Source of the DNA: Saprospiraceae bacterium
GTDB taxonomy: Bacteria; Bacteroidota; Bacteroidia; Chitinophagales; Saprospiraceae
Direction of reading: 5' to 3'
DNA: 13,645 nt
Assembly (NCBI GenBank): GCA_027009605.1
Contig: JALVCY010000217.1
Location: 1-13,645, forward strand
This document shows positions 13,441 through 13,645 of this stretch, piece by piece (positions within the stretch are counted from its first letter, which is position 1; each line of letters opens with the position of its first letter). The notes beneath the pieces are model-generated. The model did no database searches, was not told where the DNA came from, and was given only the letters and a program-made list of their open reading frames with translations. Both the position numbers and the translations under genes were made by a program.

Positions 13441-13645
13441 GAAGAAGTTGATTCACTCGCAAGCTTCGCTAGTTGATTCGCTTCGCTAGTTGAGAGATTT
13501 GGATTTTTGTTTGGGATTTTACTTTATTATATGATATTTGGGATTCTGTAATTGATATAGTTGTAAGATTTTTTAGCTGCCTAGCCGTTAAACCGTTAAA
13601 CCGCTGCACCGTTAAACCGTTAATTGCCTTCGGCTCCCTAGGTTG
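13441..13645. repeat. Intergenic modular repeat, right unit 2
   Basis: Direct copy of 13081-13285 at a 360-bp period, cut by the window edge. From about 13540 to the end the two copies are identical by eye, including the GCTGCCTAG/CCGTTAAA part and GCC-TTC-GGC (13626-13634). The array may go on beyond the window. Confidence 0.9.

Overview
The window reads as a chromosomal segment of a Bacteroidota bacterium. The pointers are TAnnTTTG-type -7 promoter boxes close to start codons, A-rich rather than strong Shine-Dalgarno leaders, a secreted TPR/PD40/OmpA-like protein of the PorE type, holB next to a PSP1-domain ricT, and TPR and coiled-coil proteins with signal peptides. A saprospiral or cytophagal lineage would fit, but I cannot resolve it from sequence alone.

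Layout: 1-410 is intergenic repeat DNA. A minus-strand secreted glucosaminidase (475-1299, with terminator) is divergent from a secreted TPR protein (1501-2523) and a short RsmI-like tetrapyrrole-methylase-fold methyltransferase (2678-3379). A repeat-filled gap (3380-3730) precedes a plus-strand run of glutathione peroxidase (3822-4295), holB (4321-5442) and ricT (5482-6783). The gap 6784-7383 holds a 163-bp palindromic MITE-like element (7066-7228) that seems to sit inside a small decayed ORF. A secreted coiled-coil protein of unknown function follows (7384-8037). On the minus strand, a PorE-like TPR/PD40/OmpA-like gene (9455-11185) leads into aroB (8382-9440). After a gap with ten perfect 9-bp repeats comes an MscS-family channel (11609-12940), then repeat DNA to the right edge (12941-13645).

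The genes are mostly housekeeping (clamp loader, shikimate pathway, ribosome or nucleotide methylation, peroxide defence, osmotic release valve) plus envelope proteins. No defence system, secondary-metabolite cluster or integrase was found. The unusual content is non-coding: (i) the MITE-like insertion; (ii) a 10-mer, TTGCGCAAGC, present six times and always inside genes; (iii) a modular intergenic repeat family built of short spacer words (GTTGAGAAA, GTTCAA, CCGTTAnA) and mini-hairpins that often have a GAA/TTC triloop; (iv) inverted copies of that family at both ends of the window.
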